Origin: Chloroflexota bacterium
GTDB lineage: Bacteria; Chloroflexota; Anaerolineae; Anaerolineales; Villigracilaceae
Direction of reading: 5' to 3'
NCBI GenBank assembly: GCA_026390015.1
Contig: JAPLGS010000156.1
Location: 48,214 to 112,213 of the forward strand
DNA length: 64,000 nt
Position 1 is the first letter of the stretch, and every line of letters begins with the position of its first letter. Below the pieces are notes generated by a model that saw only the letters and a list, made by a program, of their open reading frames with translations, ran no database searches and was not told where the DNA came from. Shown here in pieces: positions 16,824 through 24,876 of this stretch. The position numbers were made by a program, and so were the translations under genes.

Positions 16824-17954
16824 CTATTGTACCGCACCCGTAAACACACGCGGCACGCGCGCGCTGATGTTCGTCAACACTTCATATTCATTCGTGCCTG
16901 TCCAATCGGCGAGTTCTTCGGCGGTGATTCCATTGCCAAGCAGCGTGACTTCATCCCCGACATTAACGTCATCATTCCCAATATTCACCATGAATTGATC
17001 CATGCAGATGCGCCCAACTTGTGGATATGATTTGCCATTGATGATGACTCGCGCTTGATTTGTCATACGGCGGAAATAGCCATCAGCATATCCGCATGGG
17101 ACGGTGACAATTCTTGTCGGCGCTTCAGCCTGCCACAACGACCCGTAGCTGACTCCACGCCCGGGCAGGGTGATCTTGCTATACACAACTCTTGATTTCC
17201 ATGTGAGCGCTGGTTTTACGTCAATGGTTCTTTCAATATCACGCGCGGGGTATATCCCATAGAACAAAACGCCTGGCCGCACCATATCGTAATAACTCTC
17301 TGGCAATATTAATGTCGCGCCTGAATTTGCGGTGTGTCTTAATTGCGGATACGGCTCACTCAGTTTTTCATAAATGGATAAAACTTCTTGAAATCTTTCA
17401 AGCTGGAGTGATGATCTGACAGCTTTGGAGTCGGTCAGCTTGCCATCAGGCTCCATAGTTTCTGAATTTGCAAAGTGGGTAAATATGCCTTCTATCTCTA
17501 ATTGGCTACACGATAGGGATTTTTGGATGAGCACATCGGCTTCGTATTCACGGATGCCGATGCGCTCCATGCCAGTATCGATCTTGAGGTGGGTTTTGAG
17601 GCGCTTGCCTGAAGATAATGCCAGTTGTTCTGCAGCAGTTAACAGGTTAAGCGAAGATGCGGCGAGGGTTAAATCAAATTCAAAAAAGTCAGGCAGCTGT
17701 TCAGGAAGCGTTCCACCCATGACGAGGATCGGAGTCGCAATTCCCATTTTGCGAAGATGAATGCCCTCCTCCACAATTGCCACACCGATATAATCTGCAA
17801 AAGGCGCGATGAAGGGCGCAACGCCATCTACACCGTGACCATAAGCATTGGCTTTTAAAACGACGAGGACTTTCGCAGGCGATACATGTGCGCGGATATT
17901 TTCAAGGTTTTGCTTTAGCTGGGAAAGATTGACTTCAAGAAATGTGGGGCGCAT
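16824..17954 (-). CDS. alr: alanine racemase
   Basis: PLP enzyme that supplies D-alanine for peptidoglycan. It has 376 residues. The PLP lysine is in VVLKANAYGHG (about residue 33) and the opposite catalytic Tyr is in GRGVSYGSLW. The C-terminal domain carries the conserved VGRICMDQ and the final YEVLTNISARVPRVF. The start ATG is two bases after the stop of the upstream GNAT gene, so the two are co-transcribed. Confidence 0.95.
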   Translation of the reverse strand: MRPTFLEVNLSQLKQNLENIRAHVSPAKVLVVLKANAYGHGVDGVAPFIAPFADYIGVAIVEEGIHLRKMGIATPILVMGGTLPEQLPDFFEFDLTLAASSLNLLTAAEQLALSSGKRLKTHLKIDTGMERIGIREYEADVLIQKSLSCSQLEIEGIFTHFANSETMEPDGKLTDSKAVRSSLQLERFQEVLSIYEKLSEPYPQLRHTANSGATLILPESYYDMVRPGVLFYGIYPARDIERTIDVKPALTWKSRVVYSKITLPGRGVSYGSLWQAEAPTRIVTVPCGYADGYFRRMTNQARVIINGKSYPQVGRICMDQFMVNIGNDDVNVGDEVTLLGNGITAEELADWTGTNEYEVLTNISARVPRVFTGAVQ

Positions 17955-17956
17955 AG

Positions 17957-18421
17957 TTATTTATGAAGGGGATGTGCCCACCAGTGGTATTCAACATCCG
18001 GTTCAGATTCTGGTTCAGGGCTGACGCCAAATTTTTCAGCGACGAATCCATTCTTTTCATAGAAGGCGCGTGCCATTTTGTTTGCGGCATGAGTGTATAA
18101 CCAGATATGTTTTGGCAAAAGTTGACGCGCTTTCAAGAGCAAAGCCTGTCCAATGCCTTGACGGTGAAAGGCGGGGTCAACATAAAAACGGTCTATGAAA
18201 GCACCTTGGATTCCGAAAAAACCGAGAGGAATTCCATCGCGTTCATAAACCCATATTTGATCTTCGGCCACAACTGCTTTCAGAAAATATTCGCGCGCAT
18301 CTTCAATTTTATATCCCATGCGTTCCATCAGTTTTGGCATGGCGACAGTTTCTGCTTCAAACCACAGGCGCGTAATATCTTCAAAGTCTTCGGGTTTATA
18401 TAATCTTATGTTCGATTGCAT
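17957..18421 (-). CDS. GNAT family N-acetyltransferase
   Basis: A 154-residue acetyltransferase with a clear acetyl-CoA loop, HRQGIG in FYVDPAFHRQGIGQALL (about 90-106), and the C-terminal ARAFYEKNGFVAEKFG. The substrate is not evident. It precedes alr by two bases and is probably the first gene of that operon. Upstream lies the 355-base gap containing the IS605-like relic. Confidence 0.83.
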   Translation of the reverse strand: MQSNIRLYKPEDFEDITRLWFEAETVAMPKLMERMGYKIEDAREYFLKAVVAEDQIWVYERDGIPLGFFGIQGAFIDRFYVDPAFHRQGIGQALLLKARQLLPKHIWLYTHAANKMARAFYEKNGFVAEKFGVSPEPESEPDVEYHWWAHPLHK

Positions 18422-18499
18422 GGGTTGAGTATACCCGACTCACGAAAAATCCCCGAAGAAACAAGTTTCATCCCGCCAATTCTTAATTTTACCAAATGT

Positions 18500-18637
18500 T
18501 CCGTAAAGCTCCCTGCTTTAGTAGTGGAGATGTAAGGAACGGTTTTGCTTGTAGTATACTAAACATAGAAGCTCACGGACTAGAGAACCTGGGCTTTGCC
18601 CTAGAAGCCCCCGCCTTTAGGCGTGGGGAGTAGTCAC
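18500..18637 (+). mobile_element. IS200/IS605-type element end (relic or miniature element), possibly omega-RNA-like
   Basis: Two similar imperfect palindromes face the same way about 98 bases apart: CTCCCTGCTTTAGTAGTGGAG (18509-18529) and CCCCCGCCTTTAGGCGTGGGG (18609-18629), the second followed by AGTAGTCAC. The latter closely resembles the right-end hairpin of IS605/TnpB elements, which in complete elements forms the 3' end of the TnpB guide RNA. Between them is a smaller hairpin GGGCTTTGCCC. No TnpA or TnpB frame is present. The interval is either a decayed end or a miniature element. Recognition is from memory of such ends, not from a search. Confidence 0.55.
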
Positions 18638-18660
18638 TTTCTCAAAGCTAGAACATTTCA

Positions 18661-18741
18661 CTTATGCCGCGCGCCACACCACATTCCCGGAGTATTTTCG
18701 GAAGTGGGGAGTGGCGCGAAAGGCATGAGTTTTTATTTTTT
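18661..18741 (+). terminator. long imperfect hairpin followed by a T-rich tract
   Basis: CTTATGCC and CGCGCCAC on the left pair with GTGGCGCG (18711-18718) and GGCATGAG on the right; further inside, TTCC pairs with GGAA. On the plus strand it is followed by TTTTTATTTTTT, so it could end a plus-strand transcript from the neighbouring IS605-like relic. No plus-strand gene precedes it. The rest of the 18422-18776 gap holds nothing else I can support. Confidence 0.4.
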
Positions 18742-18776
18742 ACAGATTCAGTTATTTATAACGAGTTGCAAATCAG

Positions 18777-20342
18777 CTACGGGGTTACACTTTGAGAGCA
18801 ACGAAAACCGATGCGGGAGAGATTGAACCTTGGACCGTTCATATAACGCTGAGAAGAGCTGACATCATGATCGAGGTTGAACCACGAGCCTCCCCGCAGA
18901 ACGCGAAGTTCGCCTGACTCTGGGCCTAACGGGTTCGAGGAAGGAGAGGTTTGATAGTAAGCCTTATCATACCAATCAGCTACCCATTCCCATACATTAC
19001 CTGACATATCTAAAACACCGTAGAAACTGGCGCCGTCTGGGTATGAACCAACTTCTGTTGTGTCAGAGTTGTCCATGTTTATAAAATTAGCGGAGGGCTT
19101 ATCATTGCCCCAGGGATAAATTCGCCCGTCAGTCCCGCGCGCAGCCTTTTCCCATTCAGCTTCGGTGGGTAATCTACGGCCGATCCAGGAGCAATAGGCA
19201 ACGGCGTCATTCCATGAGACTGAAATAACAGGGTAAATCCCAAACCCGGGGTTGTAAAAATAAATTTCCCGTGTATTGGAAGATAATTCCCTGGGTGGTT
19301 TGCATTCATTCGCTTTCACACATTTTATGTACATGGCATTCGTAACTTCAGTCTGGTCTATCCAGTAAGCATCCAAAGTCACAGAATGGATCGGCTGTTC
19401 ATCTGAATTTGCGTCACTTCCCATCGAAAATTCCCCCGCAGGTATATAACGCAAGGTCATACCGTCAGCGCCAATTATTGTAGAGCCTACACCAATGGTT
19501 GGCTCTACAAAAGGTGTTTCGGTCGGAGCGATGGTTTCAGTGGGAACAATTGTTTCTGTTGGAAGTGGAGACGCCGTGGCGGTAAAAGGCTCGCTCGTGA
19601 AGGTTGGCAGCGGAGTCGAAGAAATTTCCGGGGCCGAAGGCGCGAGTGGTACAGCGCTCCGATTCTTCATATAATTCAATCCAACTCCGCCGCACACCAA
19701 AATCAACACGATTACACCGCCGATCCACCATATACGCTGATTGCTTTTCTGCTTATATGATGTCCCAAAAGATGAGGGGGTGTATGACGATGATCGCGCA
19801 ACGGGTGCTACCTGCTTCGGCGGCTCATCATGCCTGCCTGTCTGTCGTTGGACAGAAGAAACTGGCGCTTCCTTTTTTACTTCTTCTTTAATAGGAACGG
19901 AAATTTTCTGCTTTTCTTGTTCCTTTATCTCAGGTTCAAGTTTTTCCACAACCGCAGCAACGATCGGCATTTCCTGCATTTTCGGCGCCAGGCTGTTTGG
20001 TTCAACTTCGCCAACTGCCACATGGTCAACTTCAGGGAGCGATGCTTTTTGTGTTCCAGTTTTCCGCGCTCCCAATTTTGAGGCCTTGGGTTTGGGAGCC
20101 TTCGCTTTAGAAGCTTTCGGTTTAACAGGTTTTTGCTTCGGAGCTTTCGGCGGAGAAGTTTTTTTAAGCGGCACTTTCACTTTGACTTCAGTTTTTCCTT
20201 TCTCCGAAGAAACAGAAGCTCTTTTATTTTGCGCGGCAACTTGCAACGCATTGATACTGTCAGATAATTTTTTTGCAAATTCAAAGAAACGAATTCCAAT
20301 AGTTTGGCCGATCGTTTCCGTACCCAAAATACCAATGTTCAT
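18777..20342 (-). CDS. membrane-anchored SUMF1 (FGE-sulfatase fold) domain protein
   Basis: A 521-residue protein. A long cytoplasmic region rich in Lys, Pro and Ala (about 50-130) precedes one membrane span (about 205-225) and a Thr/Pro linker with repeated PTETI. The outer C-terminal SUMF1 domain (about 290-521) carries MVLRYIPAGEF-type entry, YWIDQTEVTNAMY, RRLPTEAEWEKAARG, GNVWEWVADWYD and RIGFRCS. The two Cys that make formylglycine in true FGE, just after the RGGS motif, are absent (RGGSWFNLDHD), so sulfatase activation is unlikely. The N-terminus MNIGILGTETIG resembles the 44-residue protein at 22650. Function unknown. Confidence 0.82.
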   Translation of the reverse strand: MNIGILGTETIGQTIGIRFFEFAKKLSDSINALQVAAQNKRASVSSEKGKTEVKVKVPLKKTSPPKAPKQKPVKPKASKAKAPKPKASKLGARKTGTQKASLPEVDHVAVGEVEPNSLAPKMQEMPIVAAVVEKLEPEIKEQEKQKISVPIKEEVKKEAPVSSVQRQTGRHDEPPKQVAPVARSSSYTPSSFGTSYKQKSNQRIWWIGGVIVLILVCGGVGLNYMKNRSAVPLAPSAPEISSTPLPTFTSEPFTATASPLPTETIVPTETIAPTETPFVEPTIGVGSTIIGADGMTLRYIPAGEFSMGSDANSDEQPIHSVTLDAYWIDQTEVTNAMYIKCVKANECKPPRELSSNTREIYFYNPGFGIYPVISVSWNDAVAYCSWIGRRLPTEAEWEKAARGTDGRIYPWGNDKPSANFINMDNSDTTEVGSYPDGASFYGVLDMSGNVWEWVADWYDKAYYQTSPSSNPLGPESGELRVLRGGSWFNLDHDVSSSQRYMNGPRFNLSRIGFRCSQSVTP

Positions 20343-20365
20343 AACTACCTCCTACCTTAATTTAC

Positions 20366-21778
20366 TTATATTTTACCAGCAACATAATCCAACACATCGA
20401 TCTTTGTCAGGATCCCGATCGGCTTGCTGTGTTCCACTACGATTAACGCATATCCCGCAGTTAGCGAAGGCATGGCATCGTCGAGTGTAGTCTCGGGTGG
20501 AAATACCGCGCCTGCATTTTGCACGAGCAAATCAATTATCTCATCATTGTTTTGGTCACGCCTTTCGAGCATGTGATTGAGCAAATCCACTTCTTCGATG
20601 AGACCCACCAACGATCCATCCACGCCGATAACTGGCATTTGCGATACTGCATTTTGATGCATCACTGATACTATCTTGCGGATCGAATCTCCCAGCGCAG
20701 CAGTTTGCAGGATCTTGTTTGGCTTGGCATGCAGAAGGTCAGCCAGAGCCGTCTCGCCGAATTCCATTGAGAGGAAACCAAATTCGCGCATCCATTTGTC
20801 ATCATAAAATTTTGAGAGGTAGCGTGAACCAGAGTCAGGAAGGATCACCACTGGGATTCGGCCAATCGGTAATTTTCGGCAATATTTGATCGCGCCTGCG
20901 ATGGCGGAACCGGATGAACCGCCCGCGAAAATCCCCTCCTGACGCACCAACTGTCGCGCCCACAAAAATGACTCGCGATCACCGGCACGTTCGATCGCAT
21001 CCACCACACTAATATCCATCGCCGACGGTAGGAAATCCTCGCCAATGCCTTCCACTTTATAAGTTTTCGGATATGCGCCAGCGGGAATAATTCCCTTGTT
21101 CTGCCAGATCTCGGTCAGGATCGAACCTTCGATATCCACGCCCACGATTTGGATTTTTGGATTCTTGGATTTGAGATAACGCCCCACGCCGCTGATCGTC
21201 CCGCCAGTTCCAATGCCGATAATGACATCGGTCAACTTTCCATCGGTCTGGTCCCATAACTCGGGGCCGGTACTGATCTCATGAGTTTTTGGGTTATCTG
21301 GATTGTGATATTGATTTGCGAGGATTGCATTTGGTGTTTCACGCGCAAATTTTTTTGCCACCTCATAGTAAGAACGCGGATCTTCAGGTCCAACCGCGGT
21401 TGGGGTAATGACAACTTTCGCGCCATACGCGCGCAGCAATAAAATCTTTTCGTTGCTCATTTTATCTGGCATGACAAAGATGGTTTTATAGCCTTTCAAA
21501 GCCGCGGCGATTGCCAGCCCTACACCGGTATTCCCAGATGTTGCCTCAACAATCGTCCCGCCGGGTTTGAGTTCTCCCCTCTTCTCAGCCTGCTCAATAA
21601 TATAGGCTCCCACACGGTCTTTGACCGAGCCGCCGGGATTCATAAATTCCAATTTTGCGTATAAAGGCACGGGCAGATCGCGCCCGATACGTTCCAATTT
21701 AACAAGCGGAGTATTCCCCATGGCGCCAAGTAGATTATTGAAAACACGCTTTTCTTTTGATTCGGATAATTCTATCAT
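20366..21778 (-). CDS. cbs: cystathionine beta-synthase (PLP domain plus CBS pair)
   Basis: Joins serine or O-acetylserine with homocysteine, or acts as a cysteine synthase, in sulphur amino acid metabolism. The catalytic domain (about 1-320) has the PLP lysine in NPGGSVKDRVG, the substrate loop TSGNTGVG and the phosphate loop GTGGTISGVG. Two CBS domains follow (about 340-470), a layout found in eukaryotic CBS and its bacterial relatives; these may bind an adenylyl ligand. It has 470 residues. AAGGAG precedes the ATG. It separates the two SUMF1 genes on the same strand. Confidence 0.9.
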   Translation of the reverse strand: MIELSESKEKRVFNNLLGAMGNTPLVKLERIGRDLPVPLYAKLEFMNPGGSVKDRVGAYIIEQAEKRGELKPGGTIVEATSGNTGVGLAIAAALKGYKTIFVMPDKMSNEKILLLRAYGAKVVITPTAVGPEDPRSYYEVAKKFARETPNAILANQYHNPDNPKTHEISTGPELWDQTDGKLTDVIIGIGTGGTISGVGRYLKSKNPKIQIVGVDIEGSILTEIWQNKGIIPAGAYPKTYKVEGIGEDFLPSAMDISVVDAIERAGDRESFLWARQLVRQEGIFAGGSSGSAIAGAIKYCRKLPIGRIPVVILPDSGSRYLSKFYDDKWMREFGFLSMEFGETALADLLHAKPNKILQTAALGDSIRKIVSVMHQNAVSQMPVIGVDGSLVGLIEEVDLLNHMLERRDQNNDEIIDLLVQNAGAVFPPETTLDDAMPSLTAGYALIVVEHSKPIGILTKIDVLDYVAGKI

Positions 21779-21828
21779 TCGGTCTCCTTATACTTTTAAT
21801 CGTTCAGCCTTGCCCCTTCGCAGAGATC

Positions 21829-22653
21829 TTATGGGGATATTCCACTGGAACATCGAAAGCCAAGTTCGTCACTCGTCCCCGACGGGCCGCTTCCGTAGCG
21901 GAAGGCAGAGCGAGTGCTGTTATCATCGCTATTCCAAGACCCACCCCGATACACACGAAATACATCAGTGTCCTGACCCGAAGGATTTGAAGCGGGTGAA
22001 TTTTTATAATACGTTTCACCGTACCAATCGTTAACCCATTCCAATACATTGCCAGCCATATCATACGCGCCATAAATACTTGCGCCAGCGGGATACTTGC
22101 CTCCCTCTGTTGTATCGCCTACGATTGCGTTGGAATTAAGCAAATTCGCATTGGGAGATTCGCTGCCCCAGGGATATGTTCTTCCGTCTACTCCACGCGC
22201 GGCTTTCTCCCATTCGGCTTCAGTGGGCAATCTACGCCCTGCCCACGAACAATAAGCAACTGCCTGATCCCAGTTCACATAGGTCACCGGATAAGCATCA
22301 TATTCTGAAAGGCCATAATAATAATCACGCTTATCTGACCTCACCGCTGAGGGAGGCGAGCACGCGTCACCGTCAGCCACACACTTTGCGTACATGGCAT
22401 TGGTTACCTCGATTTGGTCTATCCAGAACGGGTCAATATAAACGATGTGAGCTGGCATTTCATCTGAGCTGCCGTTTTCACTCCCCATTGTAAACTCACC
22501 TGCAGGGACATAGACTAAAACCATAGCGTCTTTTTCAGAAATCACCGTTGAGCCAACGCTAAGAGTTGGTGCATTCCTACGAAAGAGAATGAATAACCCG
22601 GCAATGATGACTAGCCCGCCAATGATGAGCAAACGTACTCTCGGTATTTTCAT
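21829..22653 (-). CDS. SUMF1 (FGE-sulfatase fold) domain protein, membrane anchored
   Basis: A 274-residue protein: one N-terminal membrane span (about 7-24) and an outside SUMF1 domain with VYVPAGEFTMGS, FWIDQIEVTNAMYAKC, RRLPTEAEWEKAARG, GNVLEWVNDWY and LGFRCSS. As in its larger paralogue the formylglycine-forming Cys pair is missing (RGGSWNSDDNS), so it is not a functional FGE by that criterion. Its ATG overlaps the stop of the 44-residue gene upstream (ATGA). Possibly a lectin-like or binding module at the cell surface; this is inference. Confidence 0.82.
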   Translation of the reverse strand: MKIPRVRLLIIGGLVIIAGLFILFRRNAPTLSVGSTVISEKDAMVLVYVPAGEFTMGSENGSSDEMPAHIVYIDPFWIDQIEVTNAMYAKCVADGDACSPPSAVRSDKRDYYYGLSEYDAYPVTYVNWDQAVAYCSWAGRRLPTEAEWEKAARGVDGRTYPWGSESPNANLLNSNAIVGDTTEGGKYPAGASIYGAYDMAGNVLEWVNDWYGETYYKNSPASNPSGQDTDVFRVYRGGSWNSDDNSTRSAFRYGSGPSGTSDELGFRCSSGISP

Positions 22654-22784
22654 GCGGATTCGCCTTTTAAATAAGGCTGTATGAACCGATCTAATCCAAC
22701 CAGCTGCGGCATTCCAAGCGGATTTTTCCCCATGATTCCAATCATATTAATTTGTTTATCTTTTGATCCTGGTAAGCCTGTCAT
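22650..22784 (-). CDS. small protein (44 residues) coupled to the SUMF1 gene
   Basis: Begins MTGLPGSKDKQ and continues with NMIGIMGKNPLG and LVGLDRFIQPYL. AAAGGAGAG is correctly spaced before the ATG at 22784, and the stop overlaps the next start (ATGA), so it is very likely translated. The IGIMG...LG...VGLDRF pattern resembles the first 20 residues of the 521-residue SUMF1 protein (IGILG...IG...IGIRFF). It may be a stand-alone version of that N-terminal segment, perhaps a docking or targeting piece. No known family recognised. Confidence 0.6.
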   Translation of the reverse strand: MTGLPGSKDKQINMIGIMGKNPLGMPQLVGLDRFIQPYLKGESA

Positions 22785-22956
22785 TCTCTCTCCTTTGGTT
22801 GAAAGCAATTTTACCGTCTTTTTTCTCTTCAACACACGGCGCTGCACCCGCAGCGGGAGCGGCTTGCAGTACCGGCGGAAGTTTCTGACAGCCGCGCCTG
22901 CTCAAGTTGACGCGAAACCATCCGATAATAGGTACAGACTGAATATCTCTATCCAT
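22756..22956 (-). CDS. possible small protein of 66 residues
   Basis: Open frame beginning MDRDIQSVPIIGWFR with an Ala/Pro-rich middle (QAAPAAGAAP) and two Cys. It overlaps the start of the 44-residue gene by 29 bases and its ribosome site is weak. Codon choice is GC-rich in the middle like real genes here, but there is no family support. Confidence 0.25.
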   Translation of the reverse strand: MDRDIQSVPIIGWFRVNLSRRGCQKLPPVLQAAPAAGAAPCVEEKKDGKIAFNQRRENDRLTRIKR

Positions 22957-22984
22957 CTTATTTCAGAGAAAACAAGTCCAAATT

Positions 22985-23659
22985 ATGAACACAAACCTTG
23001 ATGCCTCCCTCGCAAAAATTTCGACATCGTTTGAGAGTACATACTCAAGCGAAGTATATAAGAGCGCCCAGATCCAGCGAGGCGGTTCCATTCCGACAAG
23101 TAAGCCTGGCGCACCACTGGAAGCGCAGGAATTGCAGCCTTACCGTGTCACTATTTCGGAAGATGCCTTGCGAAAAGCAGGTTTATTGAAAGACGAATCT
23201 AAAACTAACAAGAGCGAGACGCCTGAAGAAAACAATGCGATGAACGCAAACAACAAGCCTGATACGAATTCTCAAGAAACTCGTCAGCTGGAAAATCTTA
23301 AGCGTACCGATAGTGAAGTCCGCGCGCACGAGCAAGCTCACGTTATCGCTGGGGGCAATCTGGTAAGGGGTGCTGCCAATTTTGGGTATGCCACCGGGCC
23401 AGACGGAAAACTGTACGCGGTCAGCGGCGAAGTTTCGATCGACGCCAGTCCAGTTCAGGATGATCCTGAAGCGACAATTCGCAAAATGATGCAGGTTGTC
23501 AGGGCCGCATTAGCTCCAGCGCAACCCTCCGGGCAGGATCGGGCAATGGCATCTGCGGCGTTAAAAAATCAAGTGGAAGCCCAACAGCAGATCACACAGC
23601 AATTAATGGATAATACTCAGGGCAGTGGACAATCAACAGGAATAAACATCAAAGCATAA
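22985..23659 (+). CDS. SprA-related putative metalloprotease family protein
   Basis: A 224-residue protein of the family typified by PF12118 (SprA-related). After a low-complexity N-terminal half the conserved core starts at about 100 with LKRTDSEVRAHEQAHVIAGG, containing the HEQAH zinc-protease-like motif, then NFGYATGPDGKLYAVSGEVSID and PVQDDPEATIRKMMQVVRAALAP. No signal peptide. Members are widespread but their role is not established. It diverges from the 44-residue/SUMF1 genes and ends in a clear terminator. Confidence 0.82.
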   Translation: MNTNLDASLAKISTSFESTYSSEVYKSAQIQRGGSIPTSKPGAPLEAQELQPYRVTISEDALRKAGLLKDESKTNKSETPEENNAMNANNKPDTNSQETRQLENLKRTDSEVRAHEQAHVIAGGNLVRGAANFGYATGPDGKLYAVSGEVSIDASPVQDDPEATIRKMMQVVRAALAPAQPSGQDRAMASAALKNQVEAQQQITQQLMDNTQGSGQSTGINIKA

Positions 23660-23679
23660 CTGTATTTTGCTACTCAGGA

Positions 23680-23718
23680 TAGAAACCGATTTCCGTCATA
23701 ATCGGTTTCTATTTTATT
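23680..23718 (+). terminator. intrinsic terminator after the SprA-like gene
   Basis: TAGAAACCGATT pairs with AATCGGTTTCTA around a short loop and is followed by TTTTATT. It lies between this gene and the convergent glycosyltransferase gene. Confidence 0.85.
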
Positions 23719-23790
23719 AACGAGATCTGTGTTTTTTTGACGGGGAAAATATTGACCGCTTCCAGAATTTCATCTTCAAAATATTTATCT

Positions 23791-24876
23791 CTATGAATTA
23801 ACAAATTCTCTGAATTCCTTGATGAAATTATCCTTCTCGAATTTTCTGGAATTTTTTAGAAGGTCGGGCACATGAAAGCTTGAATAAATCCTCTCGAATC
23901 TTTGCAGGGCATCGATTAAACTTTCAGATGACTGTTCATCAAAATAAATTCCTGTCTTCTCATTGATGACTGTTTCAAGGGCCCCGCCTTGTCCATAGGC
24001 GATGACGGGGCATCCGGCTGCCTGGGCTTCGACAATGGCAATGCCGAAATCCTCTTCGGTTGCGCAGACAAACCCCCGGGCGCTGCCAAGCAACTCTGCC
24101 ACTTTCTCGTCAGATTGACACCCCAGGAAAATAATATTTGGACTCGCCATGCTCTTTAGTCGAGATAATTCTGGCCCCTCGCCGACAATAATTAACGGAA
24201 GACCCACTTGCGAGAATGCTCGCACAAGAATATCAACTCTTTTGTGCGCGACTAATCTTGTCACTGTGATGTAGTAATTTTCTCGGTTTGGAGCAGGTTT
24301 AAATCGATCGGTTTCAACGGGCGGGTAAATGCACAAAGAGTCGCGCTGGTATGCGTCCTGAATCCGCTGGGAAACAGTTTTTGAAATGGCAGCAAATTGA
24401 TGGACGCGCGAAGCGGCTCTTTTATCCCATTCTCGAAAGGAGCGCATATATTTTTCAATGATCAAATTCTTGTGAGTATGAATCCCATTAATGTTTAGAG
24501 GCATCCACGCGTAGCGCATGGGGGTATAGGTATAAGAGATATGGCGCGCGCCATTGAAGTTCTGCACACCGTGAGCCACTGCATAGCTGAATGAAACAAT
24601 AAGTTCATAATCATTCAATTTGAATTGTTCGACTGCAAAGGGCATAAGCGGCAGGAACATCCGATGGCGGGCGTGTGCGAAAGGAACGCGGTCGAGAAAA
24701 GATGTATTGACTTTACGGTTTGCAATGGGTGTTGCGCTGAAAGCACACTTGTTGTAAACAAGTGTGAACAAATCTGCTTTTGGAAATATTTCCAAGGCAG
24801 TGAAAAGTACTTTTTCACTGCCTCCGAGGGATGGGAGTGAATCGGTCACAAAAGCAATTCGAGGTTCAGATTTCAT
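23791..24876 (-). CDS. glycosyltransferase family 4
   Basis: A 361-residue GT-B glycosyltransferase that should transfer a sugar from a nucleotide donor to a surface glycan. The N-terminal acceptor domain begins RIAFVTDSLPSLGGSEKV, the donor domain contains YITVTRLVAHKRVDILV, and the family E-x7-E signature reads EEDFGIAIVEAQAAGCPVIA. It overlaps the next upstream GT4 gene by 11 bases. Last gene of a four-gene minus-strand unit. Sugar specificity unknown. Confidence 0.9.
   Translation of the reverse strand: MKSEPRIAFVTDSLPSLGGSEKVLFTALEIFPKADLFTLVYNKCAFSATPIANRKVNTSFLDRVPFAHARHRMFLPLMPFAVEQFKLNDYELIVSFSYAVAHGVQNFNGARHISYTYTPMRYAWMPLNINGIHTHKNLIIEKYMRSFREWDKRAASRVHQFAAISKTVSQRIQDAYQRDSLCIYPPVETDRFKPAPNRENYYITVTRLVAHKRVDILVRAFSQVGLPLIIVGEGPELSRLKSMASPNIIFLGCQSDEKVAELLGSARGFVCATEEDFGIAIVEAQAAGCPVIAYGQGGALETVINEKTGIYFDEQSSESLIDALQRFERIYSSFHVPDLLKNSRKFEKDNFIKEFREFVNS

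Noticed and set aside
18422..18776. tRNA or other stable RNA in the 355-base gap
   Set aside because: No cloverleaf or CCA-type acceptor end could be drawn; the structure there fits an IS605-type end instead.
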